Source: Paenibacillus cellulosilyticus
GTDB taxonomy: Bacteria > Bacillota > Bacilli > Paenibacillales > Paenibacillaceae
Reading direction: 5' to 3'
NCBI RefSeq assembly: GCF_003182255.1
Contig: NZ_QGTQ01000007.1
Location: forward strand, 1 to 64,000
DNA length: 64,000 nucleotides
This document shows, one piece after another, positions 1 to 9,203 of this stretch (position 1 is its first letter; each line of letters opens with the position of its first letter). Both the position numbers and the translations under genes were made by a program. The notes below the pieces were generated by a model. The model saw only the letters and a program-made list of their open reading frames with translations, made no database searches and was not told where the DNA came from.

Positions 1-93
1 AGACCCCTGGAAGACGACCAGGTTGATAGGCTCGGGGTGGAAGCGCAGCAATGCGTGCAGCTGACGAGTACTAATAGGTCGAGGGCTTATCCT
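1..93 (+). rRNA. 23S ribosomal RNA, 3' end (partial)
   Basis: The first bases match the conserved 3' end of bacterial 23S rRNA: the segment ending in GACGAGTACTAATAGGTCGA and then GGGCTTATCC. The gene begins before the window. No 5S rRNA sequence is recognisable between its end and the first tRNA at 256. The exact 3' end is inferred from homology and may be off by a few bases. Confidence 0.93.
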
Positions 94-255
94 AAAAGCA
101 TTACCTAAGCTAAGGATTCAACATTCGCATCCAGTTTTCAGGGTGTAATCACTGATTGTTTGATGACAAGTGTATCGAATGGTTAAGGCTTACACGCAGC
201 GCTTGGTCGCGCTGTACTCCTGAAGGTTTCCATTACCGTAACAATGGACAAGTGT

Positions 256-332
256 GGCGGTGTAGCTCAGCTGGCTAGAGCATTCGGTTCATACCCGGAG
301 GGTCGGGGGTTCGAGTCCCTTCGCCGCTACCA
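256..332 (+). tRNA. tRNA-Met (CAT)
   Basis: A full cloverleaf is visible. The acceptor GGCGGTG pairs with CGCCGCT before an encoded ACCA end, the D-arm is GCTC, the anticodon CAT is at 290-292, and the T-loop is GTTCGAG. It resembles the elongator tRNA-Met of Bacillus rather than the initiator. An Ile2 identity (CAT read after lysidine modification) cannot be excluded. It is the first of six tRNAs behind the 23S gene. Confidence 0.95.
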
Positions 333-348
333 CTACCTTAATTCCCAT

Positions 349-424
349 GGAGGCTTAGCTCAGCTGGGAGAGCATCTGCCTTACAAGCAGAGGGTCGGCG
401 GTTCGATCCCGTCAGCCTCCACCA
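349..424 (+). tRNA. tRNA-Val (TAC)
   Basis: Acceptor GGAGGCT pairs with AGCCTCC and CCA is encoded. The anticodon stem TCTGC/GCAGA encloses the loop CTTACAA, giving anticodon TAC. Confidence 0.96.
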
Positions 425-437
425 TCTATACAAACGC

Positions 438-514
438 GGAGCCGTGGTGTAGAGGCCTAACATGCCTGCCTGTCACGCAGGAGACCGCGGGTTCGAATCC
501 CGTCGGCTCCGCCA
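438..514 (+). tRNA. tRNA-Asp (GTC)
   Basis: Acceptor GGAGCCG pairs with CGGCTCC. Anticodon stem CCTGC/GCAGG encloses CTGTCAC, giving GTC. The T-arm holds GTTCGAATC and CCA is encoded. Confidence 0.96.
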
Positions 515-558
515 TTTCTCTAAACATCTGTGAAGAGAAATACTTGATAATTGAATAT

Positions 559-634
<76 letters not shown>

Positions 635-671
635 TTTGATTCCTGATGCAATGGCGCGGAAGGTTCAATAC

Positions 672-756
672 GGAGGATTAGTGAAGTGGCTAAACACGGC
701 AGACTGTAAATCTGCTCTCTCTGAGTTCGGTGGTTCGAATCCATCATCCTCCACCA
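672..756 (+). tRNA. tRNA-Tyr (GTA)
   Basis: At 85 nt it has the long variable arm of a class II tRNA. Acceptor GGAGGAT pairs with ATCCTCC, the anticodon stem GCAGA/TCTGC carries GTA, and CCA is encoded. Confidence 0.96.
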
Positions 757-773
757 TTTTTTTCTTACATCAA

Positions 774-849
774 GAGCCATTAGCTCAGTTGGTAGAGCAC
801 CTGACTTTTAATCAGGGTGTCGTAGGTTCGAGTCCTACATGGCTCACCA
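774..849 (+). tRNA. tRNA-Lys (TTT)
   Basis: Acceptor GAGCCAT pairs with ATGGCTC. Anticodon stem CTGA/TCAG carries TTT and CCA is encoded. It is the last gene of the rRNA-tRNA operon. Confidence 0.96.
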
Positions 850-868
850 TTTATTTTAACAAACAAGT

Positions 869-897
869 ACCACAGACAACTGTCTGTGGTTTTTTTG
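869..897 (+). terminator. Terminator of the rRNA-tRNA operon
   Basis: A 10-bp perfect stem, ACCACAGACA/TGTCTGTGGT, is followed by a run of seven T. It lies 20 nt after tRNA-Lys. Confidence 0.93.
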
Positions 898-990
898 TAT
901 ATAAAGAGTTGATCAGACCTCGATACGAACGTTAGGGTTTCGAGCCTTAGGGTCTTCTCCGGCGGAAAGATTTAGGTGGCAAGCGTTTTA

Positions 991-999
991 TGATACAAT
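991..999 (+). promoter_or_regulatory. Extended -10 promoter for the CdaR-type regulator
   Basis: TGATACAAT is an extended -10 element (TG-N-TACAAT) about 40 bp before the start codon. No good -35 is visible. The upstream bases 969-979 read GATTTAGGTGG, which matches the first half of the 22-bp repeat unit found at 18.8 kb. Confidence 0.5.
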
Positions 1000-1039
1000 G
1001 ACGTAAAAGAAAAAGGCTTTCAGGGATAGGGGATAAGGA

Positions 1040-2134
1040 ATGAGCATGTCGGATTGGGAACAGCTGCAGCACATTTTGAAATGCCCGATCATTGCTGAGG
1101 ATTTGTTAGTGTCGGATCATTCAGAATGGACAAGCTTAGAGCCGGGTACGGTAATCATGGATCAAGCTGAATCATTAAAGGCGATTTGGCGTGTGGACCA
1201 TCGTACGTTACGACAATTGACGATTAAACGAAGCACGTGGACTGATACTGAGAAAGCATTGGTGCAATGGGCAGTCACACAACAGGTTGGACAAGGTTCA
1301 GCAGGTACATTTGAAACAGATAGTAAGTCAGACGGTGAGCGAAAGTCTCGCGCATTAGGGGACTGGATTGTACAGCAAGCTGCTATTGGGGGTACTGAGA
1401 CGGTACCCGGTAGTTTAGCTACTGATGGACGATTGTATGCGGAAATGATTCCTTTCTTATTAGAAACAGATCATGCAGCAGAGGCTTCGGCTTTCAGCGA
1501 GCTGCAGAAGCTGCTCGCTTCTTTCTTAGATGAAGAAGTTATTGTAATTCCTCTCAAAGCACAGGAATGGCTTGTTCTTGCCCCGGTATCACTGACGCGG
1601 GATACGTTAGAGGAACGTGATGATCAGACCGAGATGCTGGAAGACAGCTTGGCTTCTATTGGTTCAGGTCTGCAGGAGATGCTGGCGAGCGAGTGGATTG
1701 GTGAGTGTCATCTGGCAGTAGGGCGTCCGATGAAACCGGTGAAGTCAATTGTTCAATCGGTTATGCTGCTTCAGGAAACAATTGAACTTGGACGGATATT
1801 TGAGATGGGTTCGAATATTCACCTTCCATGGAATATGCATCTCGAGCGGCTGCTCATTAGCATTCCAGAAAATGTGCGTATGCGGTATGTGGAGCAGGCA
1901 TTTGGCAGATCGGATGTATTTATGGAGCCGGAGACGTTATCAACGCTTGAGACGTTTTTCGCACTCGATTGTAATGTCAGTGAAACGGCGAAGAAGCTGT
2001 ATATCCATCGGAATACATTATTGTACCGATTAGATAAGTTAAAACAAGAATCCGGATTGGATGTACGGGTGTTTCGAGACGCTGTATTAATGAAGATCAT
2101 TTTGCTATTGTACAAAGTTACGAAAAGGACCTAA
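1040..2134 (+). CDS. CdaR/PucR-type helix-turn-helix regulator
   Basis: A 364-residue protein, probably a transcriptional regulator. The last ~60 residues (about 300-355) form the PucR/CdaR C-terminal HTH, with the motif ETAKKLYIHRNTLLYRLDKL, the hallmark of this family. The first ~280 residues carry no domain I can name and may sense a ligand. It lies just upstream of, and codirectional with, a multi-sugar ABC ATPase, an arrangement I recall from Paenibacillus; control of that gene is an inference. The start at 1040 has AGGGGAT upstream; an ATG at 1046 is also possible. Confidence 0.8.
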   Translation: MSMSDWEQLQHILKCPIIAEDLLVSDHSEWTSLEPGTVIMDQAESLKAIWRVDHRTLRQLTIKRSTWTDTEKALVQWAVTQQVGQGSAGTFETDSKSDGERKSRALGDWIVQQAAIGGTETVPGSLATDGRLYAEMIPFLLETDHAAEASAFSELQKLLASFLDEEVIVIPLKAQEWLVLAPVSLTRDTLEERDDQTEMLEDSLASIGSGLQEMLASEWIGECHLAVGRPMKPVKSIVQSVMLLQETIELGRIFEMGSNIHLPWNMHLERLLISIPENVRMRYVEQAFGRSDVFMEPETLSTLETFFALDCNVSETAKKLYIHRNTLLYRLDKLKQESGLDVRVFRDAVLMKIILLLYKVTKRT

Positions 2135-2232
2135 ATTTTTTGTAAGGAATGTGCATAGTCATATGAGATGCACTGAGTTAATATAGAAACATAACGAAAC
2201 GAATCATACAATTGTTTAGGGGGAAATGACTC

Positions 2233-3354
2233 ATGGCAGGCGTACGCTTAGAGCATGTGTACAAAAAGTATCCAGGTTCCGATCTCGCATCCGTTAAAGA
2301 TATCAATCTCGACATTAAGGATAAAGAATTCCTCGTACTCGTCGGCCCATCGGGTTGCGGTAAATCGACGACACTTCGGATGATTGCCGGCCTTGAAGAA
2401 ATTTCCGAAGGTAAACTTTTCATCGGCGACCGTCTGGTGAATGACGTTGCACCTAAAGATCGCGACATCGCGATGGTATTCCAATCCTACGCCCTGTACC
2501 CACACATGAACGTGTACCAAAACATGGCGTTTGGTCTGAAACTTCGTAAATTCAAAAAAGCAGACATCGACAAACGTGTTCGTGAAGCTGCTAAAATTCT
2601 CGATATCGAGCACTTGCTCGACCGTAAGCCTAAGGCTCTGTCCGGTGGTCAACGTCAGCGTGTAGCACTCGGCCGTGCTATCGTTCGTGAACCACAAGTA
2701 TTCTTGATGGACGAACCACTTTCCAACTTGGACGCTAAACTCCGTGGTCAAATGCGCGCGGAAATCTCCAAACTGGCTAAACGTCTTGAAACGACTGTTA
2801 TCTACGTAACACATGACCAGGTCGAAGCAATGACGATGGGTGACCGTATCGTCGTTATGAAAGACGGTATCATCCAACAAGCAGCTTCTCCTGAAGAGCT
2901 GTACAACCACCCAACGAACATTTTCGTTGCGGGCTTCATCGGTGCTCCTTCGATGAACTTCATCGCAGGCTCGCTGACGGACAAAGGCGGAGAGCTTCGC
3001 TTCAAAGCTGACGGCATTGACGTTGTTATGCCAGAAGGCAAAGCTAAAATTCTTCGTGACAAAGGCTATGCTAACAAAGAAGTTATTCTCGGTATTCGTC
3101 CAGACGATTTCCACGAAGAGCCTGTGTTCATGGAAGCTTCGCCTAACACGATCGTATCGGCTCATATCGACGTAGCTGAGAACCTCGGCCACGAAATGAT
3201 TCTCTACATGAACGGTATCGGTACGCAAGCGGTAACGGCACGTGTAGACGGTCGTTCGACGCTGCGCGAAGGTCAAAACGTTAAACTCGCTATCGATATG
3301 AACAAAGCTCATATCTTCGATAAAGAGTCCGAACAAAACGTATTCGAGAACTAA
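2233..3354 (+). CDS. ugpC: Multi-sugar ABC transporter ATP-binding protein (MsmX/UgpC type)
   Basis: ATPase subunit that powers several carbohydrate ABC importers; the B. subtilis counterpart MsmX is shared by many permeases encoded elsewhere. Of 373 residues, Walker A (GPSGCGKST) lies near residue 40, the signature LSGGQRQR near 135 and Walker B VFLMDEP near 155. The C-terminal third is the TOBE/MalK regulatory part typical of the CUT1 class. No permease or binding protein gene is adjacent, in keeping with a shared ATPase. RBS TAGGGGG precedes the ATG. A terminator follows directly, so it is probably monocistronic. Confidence 0.93.
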   Translation: MAGVRLEHVYKKYPGSDLASVKDINLDIKDKEFLVLVGPSGCGKSTTLRMIAGLEEISEGKLFIGDRLVNDVAPKDRDIAMVFQSYALYPHMNVYQNMAFGLKLRKFKKADIDKRVREAAKILDIEHLLDRKPKALSGGQRQRVALGRAIVREPQVFLMDEPLSNLDAKLRGQMRAEISKLAKRLETTVIYVTHDQVEAMTMGDRIVVMKDGIIQQAASPEELYNHPTNIFVAGFIGAPSMNFIAGSLTDKGGELRFKADGIDVVMPEGKAKILRDKGYANKEVILGIRPDDFHEEPVFMEASPNTIVSAHIDVAENLGHEMILYMNGIGTQAVTARVDGRSTLREGQNVKLAIDMNKAHIFDKESEQNVFEN

Positions 3355-3371
3355 TCGATTCGTAATAAATG

Positions 3372-3408
3372 AACAGCCTCTGAGCATTCAGCTCAGAGGC
3401 TGTTTTTT
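3372..3408 (+). terminator. Terminator of the ABC ATPase gene
   Basis: A 14-bp stem AACAGCCTCTGAGC/GCTCAGAGGCTGTT with a five-base loop is followed by a T-run. Confidence 0.95.
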
Positions 3409-3751
3409 GTAGGTAGGCGTGTATATGGAATCGGGAGATTACCGATATGCACCGCTAGAGGTAATAATGGATGAGCCCGAGGCAGCTAAGGAGTCGAATG
3501 CCCATGATCCATCCGATAGGCTGAGTGTTAACAACCGCTAATGTATGGGCTGGAGGAGTACCCGAAATACGTATTTCAGCAGGTAAAATTACCGTTTCGA
3601 TAAAGAAATCTCGATTACTAATGTGCAAAGTAGTAGATTTTATAACCAATTATGTAGGAAGAGTAGAGATGAGACGGGCCAGACGTTGCGTTTGGTCCGT
3701 TTTTCATTTACGATGAAGACATTGGAAAAACGGCAAGGGGAGGAAACATTG
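3409..3751. other. Intergenic region before hprK, no convincing gene
   Basis: Between the ABC ATPase terminator and hprK, weak ORFs exist on both strands (for example 3455-3649 minus, TTG start, no ribosome site), but none has a credible start or recognisable product. The stretch ends in a terminator-like hairpin at 3674-3705 with no obvious gene to terminate, so a small RNA is possible. Confidence 0.5.
3674..3705 (+). terminator. Orphan terminator-like hairpin upstream of hprK
   Basis: An 11-bp stem (ACGGGCCAGAC/GTTTGGTCCGT, with G-U pairs) and a five-base loop are followed by TTTTT. It lies about 45 bp before the hprK start. It could end an upstream transcript or act as an attenuator for hprK. 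Confidence 0.65.
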
Positions 3752-4690
3752 ATGCCCAAAAAGGTGAAAGTATCGGAGCTCGTGCAGCAGTTCCAGTTTG
3801 AGATTTTGTCCGGCGAGGAAGGGCTGCGCCGTACGATAACAACAGATGACTTATATCGGCCAGGGCTTGAGATGGCTGGCTATTTTCATTACCATCCGCG
3901 TGAGCGGGTGCAAATACTCGGTAAAACAGAGCTGACGTTCCTCCAGACGCTTAGTGCGCAATCCCGTTCCGAGCGGATGGAGAGACTGTGCAATGATGAA
4001 GCGCCATGTATCATTATTACACGTGGTCTAGAGGCGCCGGCTGAATTGCTCGAGCAGTCAAAGCTCGCGAATGTACCTATACTTCGAAGCGGTATGGCGA
4101 CTACGATCTTGCAGAGCCGAGTGACGAACTTCTTGGAACGCAAGCTTGCACCAACAGCAACGATTCACGGTGTACTGGTCGACGTATATGGCATAGGGAT
4201 GCTCATTACAGGTGGCAGCGGTATCGGTAAGAGTGAAACAGCGCTTGAGCTCGTGAAGCGCGGTCACCGATTAGTTGCTGATGATGCGGTAGAGATCCGC
4301 CAGACGTCTGATAATCAGCTGCATGGTTCTGCACCGGAACTTATTCGTCATTTGCTAGAAATTCGCGGTCTAGGCATTATTAATGTTATGACATTGTTCG
4401 GAGCAGGTGCAATTCGCAACAACAAACGGATTGAGCTTGTTATTCGATTAGAAAACTGGCAGCCGGACAAGCAGTATGACCGTCTTGGTCTGGATGAGGA
4501 AACGACTCGCATTATCGATACGGATGTGCCGCTCGTTACAGTTCCCGTGCGTCCTGGCCGCAACTTAGCGGTTATTATTGAAGTAGCAGCGATGAACTAC
4601 CGTTTGAAACGAATGGGTTATAACGCAGCGCTGCAATTCACGAACAAACTGACAGAGACGATTGCTGACGATATGGATGATTATGAGTAA
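3752..4690 (+). CDS. hprK: HPr kinase/phosphorylase
   Basis: Bifunctional enzyme that phosphorylates HPr on Ser46 with ATP or PPi and removes the phosphate by phosphorolysis, setting carbon catabolite repression through CcpA. The P-loop GGSGIGKS lies at residues 154-161. Two further conserved stretches, [20 protein letters not shown] and [18 protein letters not shown], follow. At 312 residues it matches B. subtilis HprK. The ATG at 3752 is chosen because AAGGGGAGG lies just upstream and the N-terminus aligns with the family; the reading frame stays open back to 3623. It starts the hprK-lgt-ppaX-yvoF cluster. Confidence 0.96.
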   Translation: MPKKVKVSELVQQFQFEILSGEEGLRRTITTDDLYRPGLEMAGYFHYHPRERVQILGKTELTFLQTLSAQSRSERMERLCNDEAPCIIITRGLEAPAELLEQSKLANVPILRSGMATTILQSRVTNFLERKLAPTATIHGVLVDVYGIGMLITGGSGIGKSETALELVKRGHRLVADDAVEIRQTSDNQLHGSAPELIRHLLEIRGLGIINVMTLFGAGAIRNNKRIELVIRLENWQPDKQYDRLGLDEETTRIIDTDVPLVTVPVRPGRNLAVIIEVAAMNYRLKRMGYNAALQFTNKLTETIADDMDDYE

Positions 4691-4763
4691 TAAACGATGC
4701 CGGCTCTCATGAGCCGGTCGTCTATTGAAATGACAAATAAAATAAAGGAGACTCGGCCCTATT

Positions 4764-5735
4764 ATGTTGGAAACGCTTCGTCTTAATCCAATCGCATTCG
4801 ATCTTGGACCGATCACGGTACACTGGTACGGAATCATCCTTGGCTTGGGTGCACTGGTCGGTTTGCTGCTTGCCGTTCAAGAGGGCAAACGCTTCGGCAT
4901 TTCTCCAGATTTCTTCATGGATCTGCTGCTAATGGGCGTTCCATCTGCCGTTATCGCAGCACGGATTTACTATGTCGCGTTTGAATGGAACCGTTATAAG
5001 GGCGATTTCCTGTCCGTCTTTAAAATTTGGGAGGGCGGCATCGCAATCTATGGAGCGTTAATCGGTGCTTTTATATGCGGGATCCTGTATGCGCGTTATA
5101 AGGGCTATAACTTCCTGCGAATTGCAGATATTTGTGCGCCTTCGTTAATCGCGGGCCAATTGATTGGTCGTTGGGGTAACTTCGTTAACCAGGAGGCCTA
5201 TGGCGGTCCAGTAGAAGAATCGTTTCTGCGGGACAAGCTTCACCTGCCAGGCTGGATCGTGGATCAAATGAATGTAGAAGGTGTCTTCCACCATCCAACG
5301 TTCCTGTATGAATCGCTCTGGAATGTGGTCGGCATCATTATTTTATTCGTTCTGCGCCGCCAGAAGTTCCTCCGAGCGGGCGAGTTGCTGTGCACGTACT
5401 TCTTCTGGTACGCATTGGGTCGCTTCTATATTGAAGGACTCCGCACCGATAGCTTGGCATTCGCAGGTCCGGATTGGCTCGCATCATTCATGAATGGACT
5501 GTGGACGCCTATGGAATGGATGGGCTTCCATGCAGGTTACTTGAACATCGCGTTAGAAGGAAACGTACGTGTATCGCAGCTCGTTAGCGTTGTTCTTCTG
5601 CTAGCGGCAATTGTATTCGTAGTTGCAAGACGTGTAACGATCGTGCAGCCTGTACATTACTTGGACCCTCTTGTTTCGAGTAAGCCGAAGGCTTCCGATA
5701 ATAACATCGGTTCCTCGGATGTAGCGAACAGCTAA
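4764..5735 (+). CDS. lgt: Phosphatidylglycerol-prolipoprotein diacylglyceryl transferase
   Basis: Membrane enzyme that moves a diacylglyceryl group from phosphatidylglycerol to the lipobox cysteine of prolipoproteins, the first step of lipoprotein maturation. The protein has 323 residues with about seven hydrophobic segments. The Lgt signature (GRWGNFVNQEAYGG) is near residue 135, and HPTFLYESLWN near 178 is also conserved. The C-terminus is longer than in B. subtilis (about 269 residues), adding a hydrophobic helix and a polar tail. Ribosome site AAAGGAG lies about 14 nt before the ATG. It follows hprK by 73 bp, as in other Bacillales. Confidence 0.95.
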   Translation: MLETLRLNPIAFDLGPITVHWYGIILGLGALVGLLLAVQEGKRFGISPDFFMDLLLMGVPSAVIAARIYYVAFEWNRYKGDFLSVFKIWEGGIAIYGALIGAFICGILYARYKGYNFLRIADICAPSLIAGQLIGRWGNFVNQEAYGGPVEESFLRDKLHLPGWIVDQMNVEGVFHHPTFLYESLWNVVGIIILFVLRRQKFLRAGELLCTYFFWYALGRFYIEGLRTDSLAFAGPDWLASFMNGLWTPMEWMGFHAGYLNIALEGNVRVSQLVSVVLLLAAIVFVVARRVTIVQPVHYLDPLVSSKPKASDNNIGSSDVANS

Positions 5736-5774
5736 GAAGAACTGTTGTTAGTGGACAGTGAGATAAAGGTACAC

Positions 5775-5822
5775 AATCGGCTCCGACTGTTGGCCATCAA
5801 CTGGCTGACAGCGGAGCCGATT
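5775..5822 (+). repeat. Long hairpin between lgt and ppaX
   Basis: An 11-bp perfect outer stem AATCGGCTCCG/CGGAGCCGATT encloses further pairing (CTG/CAG and GCCA/TGGC). There is no T-run. It ends about seven bases before the ppaX ribosome site and may tune ppaX translation or protect an mRNA end. Confidence 0.7.
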
Positions 5823-5844
5823 AAGCAGGAAGGGGATTTTTGAA

Positions 5845-6489
5845 GTGACGCAGCAGCGCATTAAAACAATGTTGTTTGATTTGGACGGTACGGTACTTGA
5901 TACAAATGAGCTTATTATTCAGTCTTTCATTCATGCGTTAGACGGTATTGTGGAGCCCGGGTTCGGAGCAGCGCGCATTATTCCATCGATGGGATTGCCG
6001 CTCGTTGTACAGCTTCAACAGTTCTCAGGCAGAGAAGATGTCGCAGATCTGCTGGCCAAATATCGTGAGTTCAACTTGCGGGTACACGATGATTATGTAT
6101 GTGCTTTTCCTAATGTGAATGAAGTGCTGAAGACATTGCATGATCGCGGCATCCAGATGGGCGTAGTGACGACCAAAATGCGACTCACAACAGAGCGCGG
6201 GCTGAAGTTTGTTGGCATCGGCGAATATATGAGCAGTATCGTATCGGTTGATGATGTAACGAATCCGAAGCCTCATCCAGAACCAGTGCTTCGTGCGATC
6301 GAGGAGCTTGGCGCTGATCCGGCGACAACGATGATGGTTGGAGATAGTGCTGTCGATATGGAATCGGCGGTAGCAGCAGGTGCTATTCCAGTTGGCGTTG
6401 CTTGGTCGCTGAAGGGCGAGCAGAAGCTTCGCGAGAGTGGCGCGCAGCATATCATTCACGATATGCGGGATTTGCTGAGGTTCGTCTAA
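5845..6489 (+). CDS. ppaX: Pyrophosphatase PpaX (HAD family)
   Basis: Hydrolyses the pyrophosphate released when HprK/P dephosphorylates P-Ser-HPr, pulling that reaction forward. The N-terminus carries the HAD motif I DLDGTVLDT (residues ~12-20), motif II VVTTKM near 110 and motif IV GDSAVDME near 170. At 214 residues it matches B. subtilis PpaX (216). It starts with GTG at 5845, with AGGAAGGGG upstream. Its position after hprK and lgt supports PpaX over the related phosphoglycolate phosphatase, which the sequence alone would not fully exclude. Confidence 0.9.
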   Translation: MTQQRIKTMLFDLDGTVLDTNELIIQSFIHALDGIVEPGFGAARIIPSMGLPLVVQLQQFSGREDVADLLAKYREFNLRVHDDYVCAFPNVNEVLKTLHDRGIQMGVVTTKMRLTTERGLKFVGIGEYMSSIVSVDDVTNPKPHPEPVLRAIEELGADPATTMMVGDSAVDMESAVAAGAIPVGVAWSLKGEQKLRESGAQHIIHDMRDLLRFV

Positions 6490-6513
6490 CGTCTAACAGG
6501 AGCGGGTGCGAGA

Positions 6514-7005
6514 ATGGGACGTAACGTAGAACGTTTCAAGATGGAAGGCCCGAATGCGCTGTGGCAGGTTTACCGTACGGTGAGCCGATTCAAGGCGGTA
6601 CGTAATTTCATAGCGATTCAAATCGCACGTTATTGTCCTTCGCTGCCAGTGAAAAATGCGATTTATCGCCGTGTGCTCGGCATGAAGGTCGGGCGAGAGA
6701 CAGCGTTCGCGCTGATGGTGATGGTCGATGTATTTTTCCCAGAGAAGATTGAGGTCGGTGACAACTGCATTATCGGCTACAATAGTACGCTGCTTACGCA
6801 TGAGTATTTGATCGGCGAGTATCGGACTGGCAAGATCGTAATTGGCAACAGCGTTATGATCGGCGCGAATACGACGGTCCTGCCGGGAGTCACGATTGGT
6901 GATGGCGCCGTAGTAGCGGCGGGCTCCGTTGTGCATCGCGATGTACCAGCTGGGGCGTTCGTCGGAGGCAATCCGCTGCAGGAGCTGCGCAGATCAGGTC
7001 AATAA
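6514..7005 (+). CDS. yvoF: Left-handed beta-helix acyltransferase (YvoF-like)
   Basis: A 163-residue protein of the hexapeptide-repeat acetyltransferase superfamily. From about residue 75 it shows repeating [LIV]-G-x4 units ([20 protein letters not shown] and the following stretch) ending in [11 protein letters not shown], typical of CoA-dependent O- or N-acetyltransferases. The substrate is unknown. It follows ppaX by 24 bp and ends in a terminator, closing the hprK cluster, as yvoF does in B. subtilis. Confidence 0.85.
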   Translation: MGRNVERFKMEGPNALWQVYRTVSRFKAVRNFIAIQIARYCPSLPVKNAIYRRVLGMKVGRETAFALMVMVDVFFPEKIEVGDNCIIGYNSTLLTHEYLIGEYRTGKIVIGNSVMIGANTTVLPGVTIGDGAVVAAGSVVHRDVPAGAFVGGNPLQELRRSGQ

Positions 7006-7007
7006 GG

Positions 7008-7040
7008 AAGGCCAGACTCTTATGTGGAGCCTGGCCTTTT
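7008..7040 (+). terminator. Terminator after yvoF
   Basis: Stem AAGGCCAG/CTGGCCTT (with bulged bases) is followed by TTTT directly after the stop codon. Confidence 0.85.
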
Positions 7041-7069
7041 GTATGCACTTGCAGGCAGGGCGATGTCCC

Positions 7070-7099
7070 TTGACGATTGCGTGCTTAGCATGGTAATAT
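7070..7099 (+). promoter_or_regulatory. Candidate promoter of the histidine operon
   Basis: TTGACG at 7070-7075 and TAATAT at 7094-7099 are 18 bp apart. This places the transcript start near 7106 and leaves a leader of about 160 nt before hisZ. The leader shows no T-box core or other known element; it repeats AGCATGGTAA twice. Confidence 0.65.
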
Positions 7100-7265
7100 T
7101 ACGTCTAATCCTTTGTTTTGGTAGCATGGTAACATGGTAGTGCTTTAATGTGTTAAAGTGATGCTGGAAGTGATGAGTTTGAAGAGCTGGAACAAAACTA
7201 GAAGAACGATGGAACAACAACATAGAAATTAAGTCTTATAACAATTGCTAAGAAGGTGAATCCGT

Positions 7266-8459
7266 ATGTCGAAACCTAAAGTGTTCGAGAAACCGATCGG
7301 AGTCAAAGATTATTTGCCGCATGCTGTTGCGAAGCTGCGCCGGATTGAGCGTCAGACGCTCGAGTGCATGAACCGTTGGGGCTATGAGCAGATCATTACG
7401 CCAACAATGGAGTTCTACGATACGGTCGGCGTGGCGAGCTCCACGTCTGATCAGAAGCTGTTCAAGCTGCTCAACAACCGCGGTACGACGCTCGTACTGC
7501 GTTCGGATATGACCGCGCCAATCGCGCGCGTTGTATCGTCTTTATTGAAGGAAACGCCATTCCCGCTGCGTCTGTCGTACCATGCGAACGTGTTCCGCGC
7601 GATTGAGGAAGAAGCGGGCCGCGACGCGGAATTTTTCCAGACGGGTGTAGAGCTTGTTGGTGACCCGTCCGCTGAAGCCGATGCTGAGGTTGTCGCACTG
7701 GCGATTGCATCGCTTAAGGCTGCAGGTGTTGAACGGTTCAAAATCGCAATTGGCCACGTTGGCTTCTTGAACGGTCTGTTCGAGGAGACGCTGCCAGGTC
7801 GTCCAGAGGCACAAGAAGCGCTGAAGGCTTGCCTCCTCGGCCGCGACTACGTCGGCTATCGTGAGCTGCTGCGCAGCCTGTCGCTGTCAGAGCCAGTGCT
7901 GAAGGAGCTTGAAGGCATTCTTCGTCTGCGCGGCGGACAAGAAATTTGCGATCAAGCGCTGCAGCTGAGCGGTACGGCAACGGCGAAGGCGTCTATTCAG
8001 CATCTATGCGAGATTTGGGATGTGCTGAAAGCGTACGGTGTATGCGAGAATGTACTGATCGACCTGACGATGATCGGCGATTTCTCCTATTATACAGGGA
8101 TGACGTTTGAGGGCTATGCAGCGGATCTCGGATTCCCTGTCGTTAGCGGTGGACGCTATGACAATCTGCTCACGCAATTCGGCCGTCCAGCGCCGGCTAC
8201 GGGCTTTGCAATCAAGACGACGCGCGTACTGGAGCTGCTTGATGGCGTGGAAGAGGCACAGCCAGAGCGTGTGCTGATCAGCTATGATGCGAAGGGCCGC
8301 GCGGCGGCGCTTGAAGAAGCACAGCGCCTTCGTGGTGAAGGTGTCAGCGTTGTAACGGAGCGAGTGGAAGCAGGACAGCAGATTACGAATTCTGCAGACA
8401 GAGACGGATATGCTACATTTATCTCGTTTGTCGGATCGAAGGGAGAGCAATCGAAGTGA
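7266..8459 (+). CDS. hisZ: ATP phosphoribosyltransferase regulatory subunit
   Basis: Partner of the short HisG, needed for activity and histidine feedback of the first step of histidine synthesis. Its 397 residues resemble histidyl-tRNA synthetase (class II motifs; [18 protein letters not shown] near the start, [10 protein letters not shown] near residue 295) but it lacks the anticodon-binding domain and is not expected to charge tRNA. The ribosome site AGAAGGTG precedes the ATG. Its stop overlaps the hisG start by 4 nt, implying translational coupling. Confidence 0.95.
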   Translation: MSKPKVFEKPIGVKDYLPHAVAKLRRIERQTLECMNRWGYEQIITPTMEFYDTVGVASSTSDQKLFKLLNNRGTTLVLRSDMTAPIARVVSSLLKETPFPLRLSYHANVFRAIEEEAGRDAEFFQTGVELVGDPSAEADAEVVALAIASLKAAGVERFKIAIGHVGFLNGLFEETLPGRPEAQEALKACLLGRDYVGYRELLRSLSLSEPVLKELEGILRLRGGQEICDQALQLSGTATAKASIQHLCEIWDVLKAYGVCENVLIDLTMIGDFSYYTGMTFEGYAADLGFPVVSGGRYDNLLTQFGRPAPATGFAIKTTRVLELLDGVEEAQPERVLISYDAKGRAAALEEAQRLRGEGVSVVTERVEAGQQITNSADRDGYATFISFVGSKGEQSK

Positions 8460-9097
8460 GCGGACAGCAGGAGATTTTGAAGGTAGCAATGCCGAAGGGC
8501 CGGATTTATAAGCAAGCGTCGAAGCTGTTCCGTGAAGCGGGACTGCCGATTCCAGTCGATTTCGACGATTCGCGCAAGCTGATTATTGAAGTTCCTGATG
8601 CGAAGATGGAGTTCATTATGGCGAAGCCGGTCGACGTGCCAACTTATGTTGAGTACGGTGTAGCGGATATCGGTATCGTCGGTAAAGACGTGCTGATGGA
8701 AGAAAATAAGGATGTCTACGAGCTGCTCGATCTTGGTATCGCGAAATGCCGGATGTCCGTTATCGGACTTCCGGATTGGAAGCCGGTTATTAATCCGCGT
8801 GTCGCGACGAAATATCCGAACGTAGCTTCGCAGTATTTCCGCGAGCTGGGCCAGCAAGTAGAGGTTATTAAGCTGAACGGTTCGATCGAGCTGGCACCGC
8901 TGATCGGCTTGGCAGACCGCATCGTCGATATGGTCGAAACCGGCCAGACGCTGAAGGAAAACGGTCTCGTTGAGATGGAGTCGATCTTCGGGATTACGAG
9001 CCGCCTCATTGCGAACCGCGTGAGCTATCGGATGAAGAACGAGCCGATTCAGAAGCTGTGTGATCTGCTGCAGCAGACACTCGCTGCAAGAGTGTAG
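8456..9097 (+). CDS. hisG: ATP phosphoribosyltransferase, short form
   Basis: Catalyses condensation of ATP with PRPP, the committed step of histidine synthesis. At 213 residues it is the HisG(S) form that lacks the C-terminal ACT-like regulatory domain and works with HisZ. Conserved stretches include [11 protein letters not shown] at the N-terminus and [14 protein letters not shown] near residue 160, the PRPP-binding loop. It starts with GTG inside the end of hisZ. Confidence 0.96.
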   Translation: MSGQQEILKVAMPKGRIYKQASKLFREAGLPIPVDFDDSRKLIIEVPDAKMEFIMAKPVDVPTYVEYGVADIGIVGKDVLMEENKDVYELLDLGIAKCRMSVIGLPDWKPVINPRVATKYPNVASQYFRELGQQVEVIKLNGSIELAPLIGLADRIVDMVETGQTLKENGLVEMESIFGITSRLIANRVSYRMKNEPIQKLCDLLQQTLAARV

Positions 9098-9203
9098 ACG
9101 GACGGATAGAACGAACGGATAATTTAAAGGCTTATTGAGGATGGCTTGATTGGGGACTATCAGGCCTGCCCTTGATTAGGCGATTGATTGGGGGATGGAA
9201 GCA

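Noticed and set aside
3455-3649. 64-codon minus-strand ORF considered as a GerP-type spore germination gene
   Set aside because: It starts with TTG without a ribosome site and no GerP motif could be matched with confidence.
7100-7265. T-box riboswitch in the his leader
   Set aside because: No AGGGTGGTACCGCG-like core and no terminator/antiterminator pair could be found.
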